From the NCBI RefSeq assembly GCF_021730435.1, contig NZ_JABWGX010000005.1, forward strand, positions 124,001 to 188,000: DNA of 64,000 nucleotides, read 5' to 3'. Each line of letters begins with the position of its first letter. Position 1 is the first letter of the stretch. This stretch comes from Xanthobacter agilis (GTDB lineage: Bacteria > Pseudomonadota > Alphaproteobacteria > Rhizobiales > Xanthobacteraceae). Below the pieces are notes generated by a model. That model worked only from the letters and a program-made list of their open reading frames with translations. It ran no database searches and was not told the origin of the DNA. Positions 8,301-19,588 of this stretch are shown here, in pieces. The position numbers were made by a program, and so were the translations under genes.

Positions 8301-9113
8301 CTAGGAGCGTGATTCAAGCTCTCTCGATAGGGGGAGAGAGTGATGCGCCGCCACGAATTGACGGACGAGGAATGGGCGATCATCGCCCCGCTGTTGCCGA
8401 ACAAGCCGCGCGGGGTCGCGCGGGTGGATGACCGCCGGGTGATCAACGGCATTCTCTGGCGGTTCCGCACCGGGGCGCCGTGGCGGGACGTTCCGGAGCG
8501 CTACGGTCCGCGTACACCCCTCTACAACCGTTTCGTTCGCTGGCGGGCGGCTGGGGTCTGGGACAAGCTGCTTGAAGCGGTCTCCGCCGCCTATGACGGC
8601 GACATCGTGATGATCGATAGCTCCTGCGTTCGCGTTCACCAGCATGGCGCCGCCATCAAAAAGGGGGCGCTGACGATCGTTGCATGGGACGCTCCCGGGG
8701 TGGGCTGACCACCAAGATCCACGCTCTGGTCGATGCTGAAGGCCGGCCGATCCACCTCCTGCTCACCGCCGGGCAGGCGGGCGACGCGCCGGCTGGGCGC
8801 GAATTGCTGGCGCGGCTCGCACCGGGCGGCATCCTGCTCGCCGACAAGGCCTATGACACCGACGCCATCCGCGCCGAGACGGCGGAGCGCGGCGGGTTTG
8901 CCAATGTGCCGCCGCGCACGATCCGCAAGCGCACCTTCGCCTTCAGTCCCTGGCTCTATCGCCAAAGGAACCTCGTCGAGCGCTTCTTCAACAGGATCAA
9001 GCAGATGCGCGGCCTCGCCAGCCGCTACGACCGGCGACCAGACAACTTCCTCGCAGCCCTAAAGCTCGCAGCCGTCCGAATCTGGATCAATGCCTTATGA
9101 GTCCGCTGCCTAG
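8301..9113 (+). mobile_element. IS5-family (IS427-like) insertion sequence, complete
   Basis: An apparently intact element of about 805 bp (8305-9109), flanked on both sides by CTAG (8301-8304 and 9110-9113), which fits a target duplication of this group. The ends are imperfect inverted repeats: left GAGCGTGATTCA, right (reverse complement) GCAGCGGACTCA. It encodes one transposase split over two frames. It landed in the gap between hmuV and bcp and disrupts no gene. End positions are read by eye and could be off by a few bases. Confidence 0.85.
8343..9100 (+). CDS. IS5-family transposase, two frames joined by programmed -1 frameshift
   Basis: The first frame (8343-8708) encodes the N-terminal domain starting MRRHELTDEEW and including MIDSSCVRVH with the first catalytic aspartate. 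The second frame (to 9100) encodes GRSRGGLTTKIHALVD, the DKAYDTD segment with the second aspartate, and the NLVERFFNRIKQMRG segment with the catalytic glutamate, completing the DDE triad. A homopolymer AAAAAGGGGG at 8658-8667 lies in the overlap. A -1 slip there joins KKG to GADDRCMGRSRGG, the usual continuous family sequence. All key residues are intact, so it may be active. A GTG at 8340 is an alternative start. Confidence 0.88.
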
Positions 9114-9137
9114 GCGGGCCGCCCGGCCGGGGGCAGC

Positions 9138-9611
9138 TCAGGGCAAATCCTGGGCGGCCTTGAGCACTTCTTCGGCGTGGCCGTCCACCTTCACCTTGGG
9201 CCAGATCCGGGCGATGGTGCCGTCGCGGTCGATGAGCACGGTGGCGCGGGTGATGCCCATGAACTTGCGCCCGTACATGCTCTTCTCGCCCCACACGCCG
9301 TAGGCCTCCAGCATCTCGTGAGTCTCGTCCGAGCCGAGCGGGAAGGCGAGGTCGTGCTTGGCCTTGAAGCTGTCCTGTGCCTTCACCGGGTCGGCGGACA
9401 CGCCGAGGATGTCGGTATCGGCGGCGGCGAAGGCCGCCCTCAGGCCGTTGAAGGCGATCGCCTCCTTGGTGCACCCGGAGGTGTTGGCCTTGGGATAGAA
9501 ATAGAGCGCAAGCTTGCGGCCCTTGAAATCGCCGAGGCTCACCTCGCCGTCGCCGTCCCGCTTGAGGCGAAACGGGGGTGCTTTTGAGCCGACTTCGGGA
9601 ATTTTGGCCAT
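9138..9611 (-). CDS. bcp: Thioredoxin-dependent peroxiredoxin, Bcp/PrxQ type
   Basis: A 157-residue cytosolic peroxidase that reduces hydrogen peroxide and organic peroxides. The peroxidatic cysteine (about residue 47) lies in YFYPKANTSGCTKEA. The second cysteine that many Bcp proteins have five residues later is absent (GCTKEAIAF), so the resolving thiol is either elsewhere or external. The ATG at 9611 is preceded by AGGAAGG. A 10-codon upstream extension is possible but less likely. It is a single gene, separated from the neighbouring insertion sequence by only 28 bp. Confidence 0.93.
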   Translation of the reverse strand: MAKIPEVGSKAPPFRLKRDGDGEVSLGDFKGRKLALYFYPKANTSGCTKEAIAFNGLRAAFAAADTDILGVSADPVKAQDSFKAKHDLAFPLGSDETHEMLEAYGVWGEKSMYGRKFMGITRATVLIDRDGTIARIWPKVKVDGHAEEVLKAAQDLP

Positions 9612-9858
9612 CCGCCTTCCTTTCGACGTGTTCGGCGCCATACGGCAGGTTCGGGAACCGCCGGGGAGGGATCGTCCCGTTCAGGGGCGCGATGGTGGGT
9701 GTGCATGGGGCGATCCACCTCATCTTTACGCCGTGGATGGACATTAGGCTGAAATGTCGGGGCGTGTAATGGGTGATGCGCCGGGTTGGGGATGGGCGAT
9801 CCCCTCCGGCTCCGGCCGCGCCGGATGATGCGGATTGTTGCGGGAGGACCACGCGGGC

Positions 9859-12800
9859 ATGGTGGAGATTGGGCCGACGCCCGCATCGCAGCGGCGCAGA
9901 CCGCGGCACGCGCACATCCGCTCCCTCATGGGGGCGCTGGTGCCACGCGGCCGCATCGCGCGCGTGCTCGCGAGCATATTGCTGGGTGTCATCGCCCTTG
10001 GTGGCGCTGCCGCGCTGGTGCTGTACGCCCTGATCGCCACCGGCGTCGTCACCGCGAACGTGGCCACCCCTTATATCGAGCAGGCCTTGGAGGACCGAAT
10101 CGGGGGAGACCGCAAGGTCTCCATCGGCTCCACCACCATGGAGCGCGCCGCTGATGGCGCCACCGCGGTGGTGGTGCACGACATCAAGGTGTTCGCTCCC
10201 AACGGGGACTTGCTGGCGAGCGCGCCCAGCGCCGAGGTGGAGCTGGAGGGCTCGCTGCTGTCGCTGATGCCCAAGGCGCGGCGGATCGATCTCGTCGGGG
10301 CGGAGATGACGGTCCATATCAGCGCCTCGGGTCAGCTCGCGGTGGCGGTGGCCTCCGGCGGCGGCGCGAAGCCGAGCAAGACGGCGCTCTCGTCCGCGCC
10401 GGTGACACCGACCGGCGCCGGGTCTGCCCCGCCGGTCCCGACCGGCGCCGGAGATAGCCCGGCGGCGGGGACGCCCGCCGATGCCGCCGCGGACATCGAT
10501 CCGTTGCGCCTGAACTTTCTCGCCCAATGGCTGAAGGAACTGGACGCGTCCGGATTCGACGGCGGCGCGCTCGCCGATGTGGGCCTGAAAGACGGCACGC
10601 TGATCGTCGAAAACGAAAGCTCGGGCCGCAGCATCACCTTTCAGCATATTTCGGTGCGACTCGCGCGGATGCCCGGTGGCGGCGCGGAACTGACCTTCAC
10701 CTCCCAGGGGCCGGAAGGGGTGTCCACCGCCGTCGCCCGCATCGCCCCCGCCAAGGATGGGGAGCGCGCGGTGGAGGTGGTGGTCAATGACATCTCCACC
10801 CGCGATCTGGTGCAGGCGTTCAGCCAGGATCATCGCCGCTTCTACATGGACACGCCGCTGAACGCGAAGTTCACCGCGCGCCTCGCCATGGACGGAGACT
10901 TGAAGGCGGCCGAGGCCATGCTGGAGCTGGGGCCGGGCGCCATCGGCAATGGCGAGGAGCCGCAGGAGCGCTTCATCATCGATTCCGCCCGCATCGTCGC
11001 CCGGCTCGATCCGGCGCGGCGGGTGATCGTGCTGGACCCCATCGTCGCCGCCAAGAACGAGAACAAGATCGCGCTCAAGGGCGAGATCAACGTGCCCCAG
11101 CGCGCGCGCGACCCCTGGACCTTCAGCATCGTCCAAAGTCAGGTGGTGCTGGCCGGGCCGGAGATGGACGAGCCCCCGCTCGTCATCGATCAGGTGCTGC
11201 TCGATGGCCAGTACGATACCGCCACCCGGCAACTGAGGGTGGAGCGGGGCCTGCTCGGCAGCAGGGTGGGCAGCTTCACCTTCACCGCCACCTTCGATTT
11301 CGGGGTTCCGGTGCCCTATCTCAAGATGCAGGGGGCCGGCTCGCCCATGCCGGTCGCCACCGTGAAGCGCTTCTGGCCTGTCAGCATCGCGCCGCCGGCG
11401 CGCCAGTTCGCCATCGAGAACGTGTCGGGCGGCACCGCCAGCGACATCAACCTGCTGGTGAACATCCCCATCGATCTCATCGGCCAGAAGCAGGTGCCGC
11501 TGCCGGAGGATAGCGTTCACTTCACCATCAATGGCAAGGGCATCACCCTGCGTCCGGTGAAGGGACTGCCGGCGGTGGGCGACGCGGGCCTCGCCGTCGT
11601 CGTCACCGGTCGGACGGTGCGCATCGACATGCCGGAGGGCACCATGGTGACCCCGCAGAGCCGCAAGATCGCGGTGAGCGAGGGCGTCATGTTCATGCCG
11701 GACTATTTCCCGCGTGAGCCGTCGGCGCAGATTTCCGTGCGCTTCGCCGGTCCCGCCGACGCGGCGGTGGAGGTGCTCGGCATGGAGCCCTTGAAGGGGC
11801 CGACCGGCACCGCGTTTGATCCGTCCACCACACGGGGCAAGTTCTCGGCCGCGCTCAAGGTATTCATCACCTTCCGCAAGGTGCCGCTGCCGGGCGACCT
11901 CGACTATTCGCTCGACGCCACTCTCACCGATTTCGGCGTGGACAAGGTGTTCAAGACGCTGCGTCTTGAAGGGGCGACGGTGGATGCGTTCGCGACCCCG
12001 GCCGGGGTGCTGCTGCGGGGCAACGGCAAGCTGGGTGGCGCGCCCATCTCCTTTGAATATGAGAAGAAGAAGGATGTGGCGGACGCCGTCCTCCATATCA
12101 ACGCCAATCTGGACGATGCCGCCCGCGCCAAGCTCGGGGTGGATGTGCCGGGCGTTTCCGGCGTGGTGCCCGTGCGCTTCGACGGCACCACCAACAATGT
12201 GGACACCCGCGCCACCATTGAGGTGGACCTCACCGCGGCCCGCATCTCCGATCTCATCCCCGGCCTTAGCAAGCCGGCCGGCAAGCCGCTCAAGGCGCGG
12301 TTCACCATGAACGACCAGGGCCGCACGGTGCGGCTCAACGATCTCGTCATGGAAGGCTCAGGCACGCTGCTCAAGGGCGGGCTGGAATTGTCCGATACGG
12401 GCGACCTGATCTCCGCGCAATTCCCCGTGTTCCAGCTCTCCGATGGGGACAAGGCCGCGCTGAAGGCGGACAAGGTCGGTGACGTGCTGAAGGTCCGCAT
12501 CACCGGCGAGGTCATCGACGCCCGCGGCATTATGAAGAGCCTCATGAGCACGCCGACCCCGGCGCAGAACCGCCGCCAAACCAAGCTGCCGGACGTGGAC
12601 CTCGAGGCCAAGGTGGGCGCGCTGACCGGAAACAACGGCGAGGTGATGCGCCAGATGGACCTGACCCTGGCCCGGCGCGGAGTGGAGATCCAGGATTTCA
12701 ACCTCACCGCGAAGGTGGGGCGTGACGGTTCCGTGGCTGGCACGATGGGCAACTGGCAGGGCCACGGCCGCGCGCTCCAGGTGGTGACGCGGGATGCCGG

Positions 12801-13371
12801 CGCCCTGCTGCGTTTCCTCGACATCTATCCCAAGATGCAAGGGGGGGACGCATGGCTGGTGGTGGACCCGCCGCGCAGCGACACCACTCCACAGGAAGGG
12901 GTGTTGCATGTGCGCAACTTCTTCGTGAAGGGAGAGCCGGGCCTCACCCAGCTCTCGAGCGCCGTGCGGGATTCCTCCGGCAACATCGTCGATGGATCGG
13001 CGGCGTTCGAGAAAGCGGAAGCCCAGTTCGTGCGCACCACCGGCAAGATCACCTTCAAGGAGGGGGCCATCTGGGGCACCTCGGCGGGTGTTACGTTCGA
13101 TGGTTCGCTGGATTTCGCGGCCAACCGGGTGTCCATGCGCGGCACCTTCGTGCCGGCCTACGCGCTCAACACCCTCTTCTCGAAGCTGCCGGTGCTCGGC
13201 ATGCTGCTGGGGGGCGGCCCGAATGGGGGGCTGCTCGGCGTCACCTTCGAGGTGGTGGGACCCTTAAGCGGACCGACCTTGCGCGTGAACCCGATCTCCG
13301 CGGTGGCTCCGGGCTTCCTGCGCAAGATCTTTGAATTCCGCGAATCCAACGAGGCGCCACCCGGCCGATGA
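9859..13371 (+). CDS. Giant AsmA-like/DUF3971 envelope protein
   Basis: A 1170-residue protein with a single N-terminal transmembrane helix ([21 protein letters not shown], about residues 38-58) and a long periplasmic beta-rich body. The C-terminal section (about 1020-1150, including [18 protein letters not shown] and [20 protein letters not shown]) is the AsmA-like C-terminal region of the YhdP/TamB superfamily. These proteins bridge inner and outer membranes and move phospholipids. An Ala/Pro/Thr-rich insert lies near residues 175-215. The GC-rich gene is monocistronic. The start is uncertain: ATG at 9859 is chosen, with others upstream (9835) and downstream (9928) in frame. Confidence 0.85.
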   Translation: MVEIGPTPASQRRRPRHAHIRSLMGALVPRGRIARVLASILLGVIALGGAAALVLYALIATGVVTANVATPYIEQALEDRIGGDRKVSIGSTTMERAADGATAVVVHDIKVFAPNGDLLASAPSAEVELEGSLLSLMPKARRIDLVGAEMTVHISASGQLAVAVASGGGAKPSKTALSSAPVTPTGAGSAPPVPTGAGDSPAAGTPADAAADIDPLRLNFLAQWLKELDASGFDGGALADVGLKDGTLIVENESSGRSITFQHISVRLARMPGGGAELTFTSQGPEGVSTAVARIAPAKDGERAVEVVVNDISTRDLVQAFSQDHRRFYMDTPLNAKFTARLAMDGDLKAAEAMLELGPGAIGNGEEPQERFIIDSARIVARLDPARRVIVLDPIVAAKNENKIALKGEINVPQRARDPWTFSIVQSQVVLAGPEMDEPPLVIDQVLLDGQYDTATRQLRVERGLLGSRVGSFTFTATFDFGVPVPYLKMQGAGSPMPVATVKRFWPVSIAPPARQFAIENVSGGTASDINLLVNIPIDLIGQKQVPLPEDSVHFTINGKGITLRPVKGLPAVGDAGLAVVVTGRTVRIDMPEGTMVTPQSRKIAVSEGVMFMPDYFPREPSAQISVRFAGPADAAVEVLGMEPLKGPTGTAFDPSTTRGKFSAALKVFITFRKVPLPGDLDYSLDATLTDFGVDKVFKTLRLEGATVDAFATPAGVLLRGNGKLGGAPISFEYEKKKDVADAVLHINANLDDAARAKLGVDVPGVSGVVPVRFDGTTNNVDTRATIEVDLTAARISDLIPGLSKPAGKPLKARFTMNDQGRTVRLNDLVMEGSGTLLKGGLELSDTGDLISAQFPVFQLSDGDKAALKADKVGDVLKVRITGEVIDARGIMKSLMSTPTPAQNRRQTKLPDVDLEAKVGALTGNNGEVMRQMDLTLARRGVEIQDFNLTAKVGRDGSVAGTMGNWQGHGRALQVVTRDAGALLRFLDIYPKMQGGDAWLVVDPPRSDTTPQEGVLHVRNFFVKGEPGLTQLSSAVRDSSGNIVDGSAAFEKAEAQFVRTTGKITFKEGAIWGTSAGVTFDGSLDFAANRVSMRGTFVPAYALNTLFSKLPVLGMLLGGGPNGGLLGVTFEVVGPLSGPTLRVNPISAVAPGFLRKIFEFRESNEAPPGR

Positions 13372-13469
13372 CCGGCTTATCACGCGCAGCGGGCGCGGCT
13401 CGCGTGCGGAACGGGCATCGGCGCAACGGGGGGGTGGGAGCAGGCGCGAGGCGCGGTGAGCGGAACGGC

Positions 13470-14282
13470 TCAGAGCAGGCCTTGCCCGGTGAGCGTGATG
13501 CAGAAGCTGTCCAGGAGAACCGCTTCTTCTTCGTTCAGGACACCGTCGGCCCCGATCACCTTGAGACCGGCCTTGAGCAAGGCGGAGATGGTGGGCCGCG
13601 CGCTCTCCAACAGGGTGTCGAGGGCGGTGTCGATGCTCTCCTCGGTGGGGCGCAGGCGGCCGAGATAAGCGGCGAGGCGCTCGCGCTCGCCACCGGTCAG
13701 GTCGAGCCCGGCGCCCGCGCAGGTGCGCTCGCAGAAGAATTGGATTTCTTCCATCTCCGCCGCGCCGAGATCGCCGTCCGCCAGCGCCAGGGCCACCAGC
13801 AGCACCACGCCCGAGCGGTTGATGAGGGTGCGGATGCGGTCCCACCGGGCATCGGCCGGTTCCGGGTCGGGTACGATGATGGCATCCTTGGGCCAGGTGA
13901 AGCCGAAGGTCTCGAAGAAAAAGCGGGAGAGCGGCTCGCGCCGGGTGCCATCGAAATCGGTCACGGCCTTGATCCGGTCCACGCGGAAGGCGCGGGCGGC
14001 CTGCCGCTCGTGGCACTTGGCGAGCAGGATGGGAATGCCTTCGACATTGCGCTGGATGGCCCACACCGAAATGCGCCGGTGGCTGAGATTGCCCGCGTGG
14101 TCCTCATAGTCGATGGCGAACGACTGCCCTTCCGCTGGGTCGTGGTCGGGCGCGTGGTCAGCGAGTTCGTCGTGGGGATCGTCGAGGGGCACCGTGATCC
14201 GTCCCGCATGGGCATAAAGGGGAGCGCCCAGGCCGCTCACGCGGCCGATGAAGAACGACTTGAGCGAGGTGATGGCGTTCAT
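13470..14282 (-). CDS. WYL-domain plus TerB-like protein
   Basis: A 270-residue soluble protein. Residues about 50-105 ([20 protein letters not shown] through [14 protein letters not shown]) look like a WYL ligand-sensing domain, here without the usual N-terminal helix-turn-helix. Residues about 145-268 form a helical TerB-like domain with the acidic [11 protein letters not shown] and [10 protein letters not shown] repeats typical of metal-binding TerB. Its role is unknown; WYL domains often sense nucleic acids or second messengers. It diverges from bioB, but nothing ties it to biotin. Confidence 0.7.
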   Translation of the reverse strand: MNAITSLKSFFIGRVSGLGAPLYAHAGRITVPLDDPHDELADHAPDHDPAEGQSFAIDYEDHAGNLSHRRISVWAIQRNVEGIPILLAKCHERQAARAFRVDRIKAVTDFDGTRREPLSRFFFETFGFTWPKDAIIVPDPEPADARWDRIRTLINRSGVVLLVALALADGDLGAAEMEEIQFFCERTCAGAGLDLTGGERERLAAYLGRLRPTEESIDTALDTLLESARPTISALLKAGLKVIGADGVLNEEEAVLLDSFCITLTGQGLL

Positions 14283-14471
14283 GAGGCATGGATCCCAGCT
14301 TTCGTCATTGGTAACCCAAGCCGGCGCGCGGACAAAGAGGGAACCTCGGGGGGCACGGGGCTATTCCCTGCGCCGCCGTCATTGGATAAGGTCCGCCCTT
14401 TCCGCGCCGGATCCCTAAGGGACCCAAGGGGACACCAGCGGCGCGGGGTCGAAAAACGTTCGGGAGTGAAC
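14283..14471. promoter_or_regulatory. Divergent promoter region for the WYL-TerB gene and the bio operon
   Basis: Contains two copies of CGTCATTGG (14303-14311 and 14377-14385, 74 bp apart) and a short palindrome TCCCTAAGGGA close to bioB. No TTATCTATAA-like BioR operator, the usual biotin repressor site of alphaproteobacteria, is visible. A ribosome site GGGAG precedes the bioB ATG. Confidence 0.4.
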
Positions 14472-15530
14472 ATGTCGGTCGCCGCGAGGATCGAGGACGC
14501 AGTGGCTTCGCAGAGCGAAGCGTCGCGCCGCAAATGGGCCCGGGACGAGGCGCTTGCGCTCTATGGCGCGCCGTTCAACGATCTTCTGTTTCAGGCCCAG
14601 ACGGTTCACCGCGCGCACTTCGATCCCAACGCCGTGCAGCTGAGTCGCCTGCTCTCCATCAAGACCGGCGGTTGCCCGGAGGATTGCGGCTATTGCAGCC
14701 AGTCCGCGCGCAACGAGGCCGAGCTGTCCGCCTCCAAGCTCATGGAAGTGGAACGGGTGCTCGTTGAGGCGCGCAAGGCCCGCGACGCGGGTGCCACGCG
14801 CTATTGCATGGGCGCCGCCTGGCGCAGCCCCAAGGAGCGCGACATGGGCTTCGTGGTCGCCATGGTGGAGGGGGTGAAGGCCCTCGGCATGGAAACCTGC
14901 ATGACGCTCGGCATGCTCAGCCCCGATCAGGCGGGCCGGCTGAAGGCGGCGGGCCTCGATTATTACAACCACAACATCGACACCTCGGAAGCCCATTACG
15001 CCAGCGTCATCACCACCCGCACCTTCGCAGACCGGCTGGAGACGCTGGACAACGTGCGCGAGGCCGGCATCAAGGTGTGCTCGGGGGGCATCCTGGGCCT
15101 CGGCGAGACGGCGCAGGATCGGGTGGACATGCTCGTCACCCTCGCCAATTTGCCCGAGCCGCCGGACAGCGTGCCCATCAACATGCTCATCGCCATCCCC
15201 GGCACACCCCTGGAACATGCGCCGAAGGTGGATCCCATCGACTTCGTGCGCACCATCGCACTCGCCCGCATCATGATGCCCACCTCCCATGTGCGCCTGT
15301 CGGCTGGCCGCACCGAGATGAGCGACGAGATGCAGGCCATGTGCTTCTTCGCGGGCGCCAACTCGATTTTCGTGGGCGAAACCCTGCTCACCGCCGGCAA
15401 TCCGGAGGAGGACAAGGACGCGGTGTTGTTCCAGCGCCTGGGCATCCACCCCATGGAGCTGAAGGTGGAGGTGGAGACCATCGAGGTCGAGGCGCCCTGC
15501 GCCTCCATGGCGGCGGCCGCGGCCGAATGA
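14472..15530 (+). CDS. bioB: Biotin synthase
   Basis: A 352-residue radical SAM enzyme that inserts sulfur into dethiobiotin to make biotin, the last pathway step. The CXXXCXXC cluster motif [11 protein letters not shown] lies at about residues 68-76, and the [19 protein letters not shown] and [12 protein letters not shown] segments are characteristic. The ATG at 14472 follows GGGAGTGAAC. The reading frame extends far upstream, but that part has no similarity and lies in the intergenic region. Its stop overlaps the bioF start (ATGA), making it the first gene of the bio operon. Confidence 0.97.
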   Translation: MSVAARIEDAVASQSEASRRKWARDEALALYGAPFNDLLFQAQTVHRAHFDPNAVQLSRLLSIKTGGCPEDCGYCSQSARNEAELSASKLMEVERVLVEARKARDAGATRYCMGAAWRSPKERDMGFVVAMVEGVKALGMETCMTLGMLSPDQAGRLKAAGLDYYNHNIDTSEAHYASVITTRTFADRLETLDNVREAGIKVCSGGILGLGETAQDRVDMLVTLANLPEPPDSVPINMLIAIPGTPLEHAPKVDPIDFVRTIALARIMMPTSHVRLSAGRTEMSDEMQAMCFFAGANSIFVGETLLTAGNPEEDKDAVLFQRLGIHPMELKVEVETIEVEAPCASMAAAAAE

Positions 15531-16681
15531 GCGACACCGGCGGCTCCGATCTGCTGGAGCGCTATGCCGCGACCCTGCGCGGGCTCGAACGCAAGGACCG
15601 CCTGCGCACCCTGGCCCCTCGCGCCGGGCTCGACTTCGCGTCCAACGATTATCTAGGCCTTGCCGCCTCCGGCAAGCTCGCCGCCGCGGTGCGCCGCGCG
15701 ATCGATGACGGGACCCCGGTGGGGGCCGGCGGCTCGCGCCTCCTGCGTGGCAACACGCCGGAGCATGAGCGTCTGGAGGCAGCCGCCGCGCGCTTCTTCC
15801 GTGTCGAGCGGGCGCTGTACTTCGGCGGCGGCTTCGTGGCGAATTTCGCGGCGCTCACAGCCTTGCCGCAAAAGGGCGACCTCGTCGTGATGGACGAGCT
15901 TGTGCACGCCAGCGCCCATGAAGGCGCGCGGGCGGGCCGGGCGCTCGCCGTCACCGCCCGCCACAACGATGTCGCGGCGTTCGCGGACGAAATCCGCCGC
16001 TTCCGTGCCGCCGGCGGCACCGGCCGGGTGTGGATCGTGGTGGAGAGCCTCTACAGCATGGACGGCGACCGGGCGCCCCTGGCGGAGCTGATGGCGCTGG
16101 CGGAGGCCAACGACGCTTTCTTCTTCATCGACGAGGCCCATGCCACCGGCGTCTACGGGACCGAGGGGCGGGGGCTCGCCGCGCCGTTCGAGGGGCGGGA
16201 GAACGTGCTGGTGCTGCATACCTGCGGCAAGGCACTGGGCGGTTCCGGCGCATTGCTGGCGGGCGCGAAGGTGCTGTGCGACTTCCTGGTGAACCGGTCG
16301 CGGCCCTTCATCTTCGCGACCGCCCCTTCGCCGCTGATGGCGGTGGCGGCGGAAGCGGCGCTGGAGGTGCTGGCGCGCGAGCCGGAGCGCCGGGATCGGC
16401 TCGCGGCCCTGGTGGCCCACGCCGGGCGGGAGCTGGGGCGTATCGGCGTGACCGCCTCGGGCTCGCAGATTCAGCCGGTGATCGTGGGCGACAACGGCCG
16501 CGCCATGGCGCTCGCCGCCGCGTTGCAGGCCAGGGGCTTCGACGTGCGCGGCGTGCGTCCGCCGACGGTGCCGGAGGGTACGGCGCGGCTGCGCGTCTCA
16601 CTCACCCTCAATGTGGAGGCGGCGGACGTGACCGCTTTGGTGGATGCGCTGGCGCAGGAGATGGGGAGCCGCGCGGCATGA
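15527..16681 (+). CDS. bioF: 8-amino-7-oxononanoate synthase
   Basis: A 384-residue PLP enzyme that condenses pimeloyl-ACP with alanine, the first ring-forming step of biotin synthesis. Landmarks are [12 protein letters not shown] near the start, [11 protein letters not shown], the [12 protein letters not shown] aspartate segment that holds PLP, and the Schiff-base lysine in [12 protein letters not shown] at about residue 235. Start and stop overlap bioB and bioD by ATGA, so translation is probably coupled. Confidence 0.95.
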   Translation: MSDTGGSDLLERYAATLRGLERKDRLRTLAPRAGLDFASNDYLGLAASGKLAAAVRRAIDDGTPVGAGGSRLLRGNTPEHERLEAAAARFFRVERALYFGGGFVANFAALTALPQKGDLVVMDELVHASAHEGARAGRALAVTARHNDVAAFADEIRRFRAAGGTGRVWIVVESLYSMDGDRAPLAELMALAEANDAFFFIDEAHATGVYGTEGRGLAAPFEGRENVLVLHTCGKALGGSGALLAGAKVLCDFLVNRSRPFIFATAPSPLMAVAAEAALEVLAREPERRDRLAALVAHAGRELGRIGVTASGSQIQPVIVGDNGRAMALAAALQARGFDVRGVRPPTVPEGTARLRVSLTLNVEAADVTALVDALAQEMGSRAA

Positions 16682-17334
16682 CCCGCCTAGTGGTGACGGG
16701 TACCGACACCGGCATCGGCAAGACCGTGTTCAGCGCCGGCCTCGCCGGATTTCTCAAGGCGCGCTATTGGAAGCCGGTGCAGTCGGGCCTCGACGAGGAG
16801 ACCGATTCGCAGGCGGCCGCGCGCCTCGGCGGGCTGGCGCCGGGCGATGTGCTGCCGGAGGCCTATCGGCTGCGGACGCCGGCCTCGCCGCACCTCGCCG
16901 CCGCCATCGATGGGGTGCGCATCGAGGCGACCCGGCTCGCGCCGCCGCCGGACGACCCCGAAAAGCCCCTGGTGATCGAGGGCGCGGGCGGGCTGATGGT
17001 GCCGCTCACCGATGATCTGTTGTTCATCGACATGTTCGCTCGCTGGCGGCTGCCGGTGGTGCTGTGCGCCCGCTCCGGGCTCGGCACTCTTAATCACACG
17101 CTGCTTTCGCTGGAGGCATTGTGCCGCCGTTCGGTGCCGGTGCTGGGCGTGGTGCTCATCGGCCCGCCACACGCGGAGAACGCGCGCATGATTTCCCGCC
17201 TCGGCGCGGTGCCGGTGCTCGGCACCCTCCCGCCCGTCGATCCGCTGACCCCCGGAACGCTCGCCACCGCATTCGCGGACGGCTTCCGGCGGGAGGATTT
17301 CCTCGAAGGCCCAAAAGGACCCAAGCTTTCATGA
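16678..17334 (+). CDS. bioD: Dethiobiotin synthetase
   Basis: A 218-residue ATP-dependent carboxylase that closes the ureido ring of dethiobiotin. The P-loop GTDTGIGKT starts at about residue 8; YWKPVQSG and [12 protein letters not shown] are family landmarks for substrate and phosphate binding. ATGA overlaps with both bioF and bioA place it in a tightly packed operon. Confidence 0.94.
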   Translation: MTRLVVTGTDTGIGKTVFSAGLAGFLKARYWKPVQSGLDEETDSQAAARLGGLAPGDVLPEAYRLRTPASPHLAAAIDGVRIEATRLAPPPDDPEKPLVIEGAGGLMVPLTDDLLFIDMFARWRLPVVLCARSGLGTLNHTLLSLEALCRRSVPVLGVVLIGPPHAENARMISRLGAVPVLGTLPPVDPLTPGTLATAFADGFRREDFLEGPKGPKLS

Positions 17335-18599
17335 GCGGCGCCATTTCCTGTGGTTCACCCATCTGGCACCCTTTCACCCAGCACGCCCTTCAGCCCGTCA
17401 TGACGCCCATCGCGCGCAGCGAAGGGGCCTATCTCTTCACGCCGGACGGCACGCGCATTCTCGATGCGATTTCCTCGTGGTGGGTGGTGACCCACGGGCA
17501 TCGCCATCCGCGCATCGTGGAGGCGGTGAAGGCGCAGGCCGATACCCTCGACCAGATCATCTTTGCCGGCTTCACCCACGCGCCGGCGGAAGCCCTGGCG
17601 CGCGAGCTGGTGGCGCTGGCGCCCGAGGGCCTGTCGCGGGTGTTCTATTCCGACAGCGGCTCCACAAGCGTGGAAGTGGCGCTGAAAATGGCCCTGGGCT
17701 ACTGGCGCCACATGGGAGTCGCGCGCACCTCGGTGATCGTGATGGAGGGCAGCTATCACGGCGACACCATCGGCACCATGTCGGTGGGCGAGCGCGGCGT
17801 GTTCAATGCGGCCTACGCACCGCTGCTGTTCGACGTGAAGCGCATTCCCTTCCCCCGTCCCGGACGGGAGGAGGAAACCTTGAACGCGCTCGCGGCCCAC
17901 TGCGCGGAGGCGCCGGCGGCCTTCATCGTGGAACCCCTGGTGCTGGGCGCGGGCGGCATGCGCACATATTGCCCGGAGGTGCTCGCCGCCATGAAGCGCA
18001 TCTGCGAGGCCCATGGCGTGCTGTTCATCGCCGATGAGGTGATGACGGGCTGGGGCCGCACCGGCACCCTGTTCGCCTCGACCCAGGCGGGCATCAGCCC
18101 CGACATCCTGTGCCTGTCCAAGGGGCTCACCGGCGGTTTCCTGCCGCTGGCCGCCACCTTGTGCCGGGAGGATATCTTCGCCGCCCATTATTCCATGGAT
18201 CGCGCGCGCACCTTCTTTCATTCGTCGTCCTACACCGCCAATCCCATCGCCTGCGCCGCCGGGCTCGCCAATGTCCAGGTGTGGCGCGAGGAGCCGGTGG
18301 CACAGCGGGTCGCCACCCTTGCGGCGTGGCAGAATGCTGGGCTGGAGCCGTTCCGGGACGACCCACGGTTCGAGAATGTGCGCCGGTGCGGCACCATCAC
18401 GGCGCTCGATCTCAAGGTGGGGGATGCGGGCTATCTGGCCCAGGTGGCGCCCCGTCTCATGGCCTACTTCCTGGAGCGCGGGTTGCTGCTGCGCCCGCTC
18501 GGCAACACCCTTTATGTGATGCCGCCCTATTGCGTCACGCAGGGGGATCTCGCCGAGATCTATGCCGCCATCGACGCCGCGCCCGGGGTACTGGCGTGA
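17331..18599 (+). CDS. bioA: Adenosylmethionine-8-amino-7-oxononanoate aminotransferase
   Basis: A 422-residue class III PLP aminotransferase that converts KAPA to DAPA using SAM as amino donor. IWHPFTQ near the start and [13 protein letters not shown] are diagnostic for Bio[15 protein letters not shown] carries the PLP-pairing aspartate, and the catalytic lysine is in [14 protein letters not shown] at about residue 264. It starts in the ATGA overlap with bioD and its stop overlaps the GTG start of bioZ. Confidence 0.96.
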   Translation: MSGAISCGSPIWHPFTQHALQPVMTPIARSEGAYLFTPDGTRILDAISSWWVVTHGHRHPRIVEAVKAQADTLDQIIFAGFTHAPAEALARELVALAPEGLSRVFYSDSGSTSVEVALKMALGYWRHMGVARTSVIVMEGSYHGDTIGTMSVGERGVFNAAYAPLLFDVKRIPFPRPGREEETLNALAAHCAEAPAAFIVEPLVLGAGGMRTYCPEVLAAMKRICEAHGVLFIADEVMTGWGRTGTLFASTQAGISPDILCLSKGLTGGFLPLAATLCREDIFAAHYSMDRARTFFHSSSYTANPIACAAGLANVQVWREEPVAQRVATLAAWQNAGLEPFRDDPRFENVRRCGTITALDLKVGDAGYLAQVAPRLMAYFLERGLLLRPLGNTLYVMPPYCVTQGDLAEIYAAIDAAPGVLA

Positions 18600-19588
18600 G
18601 GGGCGCGCCGGCGAGCCGCATCGCCGGCCTTGGTCGACACGCGCCGGCGCGGCGGGTGGAGAACGCCGAGCTGGAAGCGATGCTCGGGCTCGATGCCGGC
18701 TGGATCGCGCGGCGCACCGGCATCCAGGCGCGGCGCTACGCGGCGCCTGGGGAGGCCTTGACCGACATGGCCCTGCCCGCCGCCGCCCAGGCGCTGGAGG
18801 CGGCCGGCGTCAAGACGGAGGATGTCGGGCTGCTGCTGCTCGCCACCTCCACGCCCGATCATTTGCTGCCGCCGTCGGCGCCGCTGCTGGCGCACCGGCT
18901 GGGATTGGCGCGCGCGGGCGGGGTCGATCTCGCCGGCGCCTGCTCCGGCTTTCTTTATGCGCTCACCCTGGCGGATGGCTTGGTGCGGACGCGGGGGCGC
19001 CCGGTGCTGGTGGTGGCCGCCAACATCCTGAGCCGCCGCATCAATCCCGAGGACCGGTCGAGCGCGGTGCTGTTCGCGGATGCGGCCGGCGCGGCACTGC
19101 TCGTGCCCTCGGATACGGCCGATGCGGGGCTCGTCGGGGCCCATCTGACCGGTGACGGCGCCCATTACGGCCTGATCCACATTCCCGCCGGCGGCAGCCG
19201 CAGGCCCTATGCGCCCGATATCAGCGCGCAGGATCTGCTGATGACCATGCCCGATGGCCGCGCGGTCTTCACCCTGGCGGTGGAAATGATGACCGACAGC
19301 GCGCGCCGCGCCATGGAGGAGGCGGGGGTGGACGCGGCCGCGATCACCCGCTTCGTGCCGCACCAAGCGAACACGCGCATTTTCGAGGCGGTGCGCAAGG
19401 CCCTTGGTCTGGCACCGGAAAGCGTGGTGTCCACCATCGCCGAGTTCGGCAATTCCTCTGCCGCCACCATTCCCTTCTCGCTGGCCGCGAGCGCCGAGGC
19501 GCGTCCGCTGGAGCGCGGAGAGCGGGTGCTGATGACGGCGGTGGGCGCGGGGCTCACCGGCGGCGCGGTGGTCTATGCCGTGCCGTGA
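18596..19588 (+). CDS. bioZ: BioZ-type 3-oxoacyl-ACP synthase III for pimeloyl precursor synthesis
   Basis: A 330-residue KAS III (FabH-like) enzyme with an intact Cys-His-Asn triad: Cys in [13 protein letters not shown] (about 116), His in VPHQANTRI (about 256), and Asn in [10 protein letters not shown] (about 285). In Agrobacterium and Brucella, BioZ condenses glutaryl-CoA with malonyl-ACP to start the pimelate chain, replacing BioC/BioH. Its position as the last gene of bioBFDA, with a GTGA start/stop overlap and no bioC or bioH here, supports that role; activity is inferred. The start is GTG. Confidence 0.88.
   Translation: MRGAPASRIAGLGRHAPARRVENAELEAMLGLDAGWIARRTGIQARRYAAPGEALTDMALPAAAQALEAAGVKTEDVGLLLLATSTPDHLLPPSAPLLAHRLGLARAGGVDLAGACSGFLYALTLADGLVRTRGRPVLVVAANILSRRINPEDRSSAVLFADAAGAALLVPSDTADAGLVGAHLTGDGAHYGLIHIPAGGSRRPYAPDISAQDLLMTMPDGRAVFTLAVEMMTDSARRAMEEAGVDAAAITRFVPHQANTRIFEAVRKALGLAPESVVSTIAEFGNSSAATIPFSLAASAEARPLERGERVLMTAVGAGLTGGAVVYAVP

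Noticed and set aside
8340..9100. The two transposase frames as separate genes or as a broken pseudogene
   Set aside because: The A5G5 slip site and the continuous family sequence across the joint show a normal programmed frameshift, with all catalytic residues intact.
9025..12096. A 1023-codon minus-strand frame spanning bcp, its promoter and the start of the AsmA-like gene
   Set aside because: It contains bcp out of frame and low-complexity Arg/His-rich sequence; no domain is recognisable.
14283..14471. Search for a BioR operator upstream of bioB
   Set aside because: No TTATCTATAA-like site is present; the AT content is low throughout.
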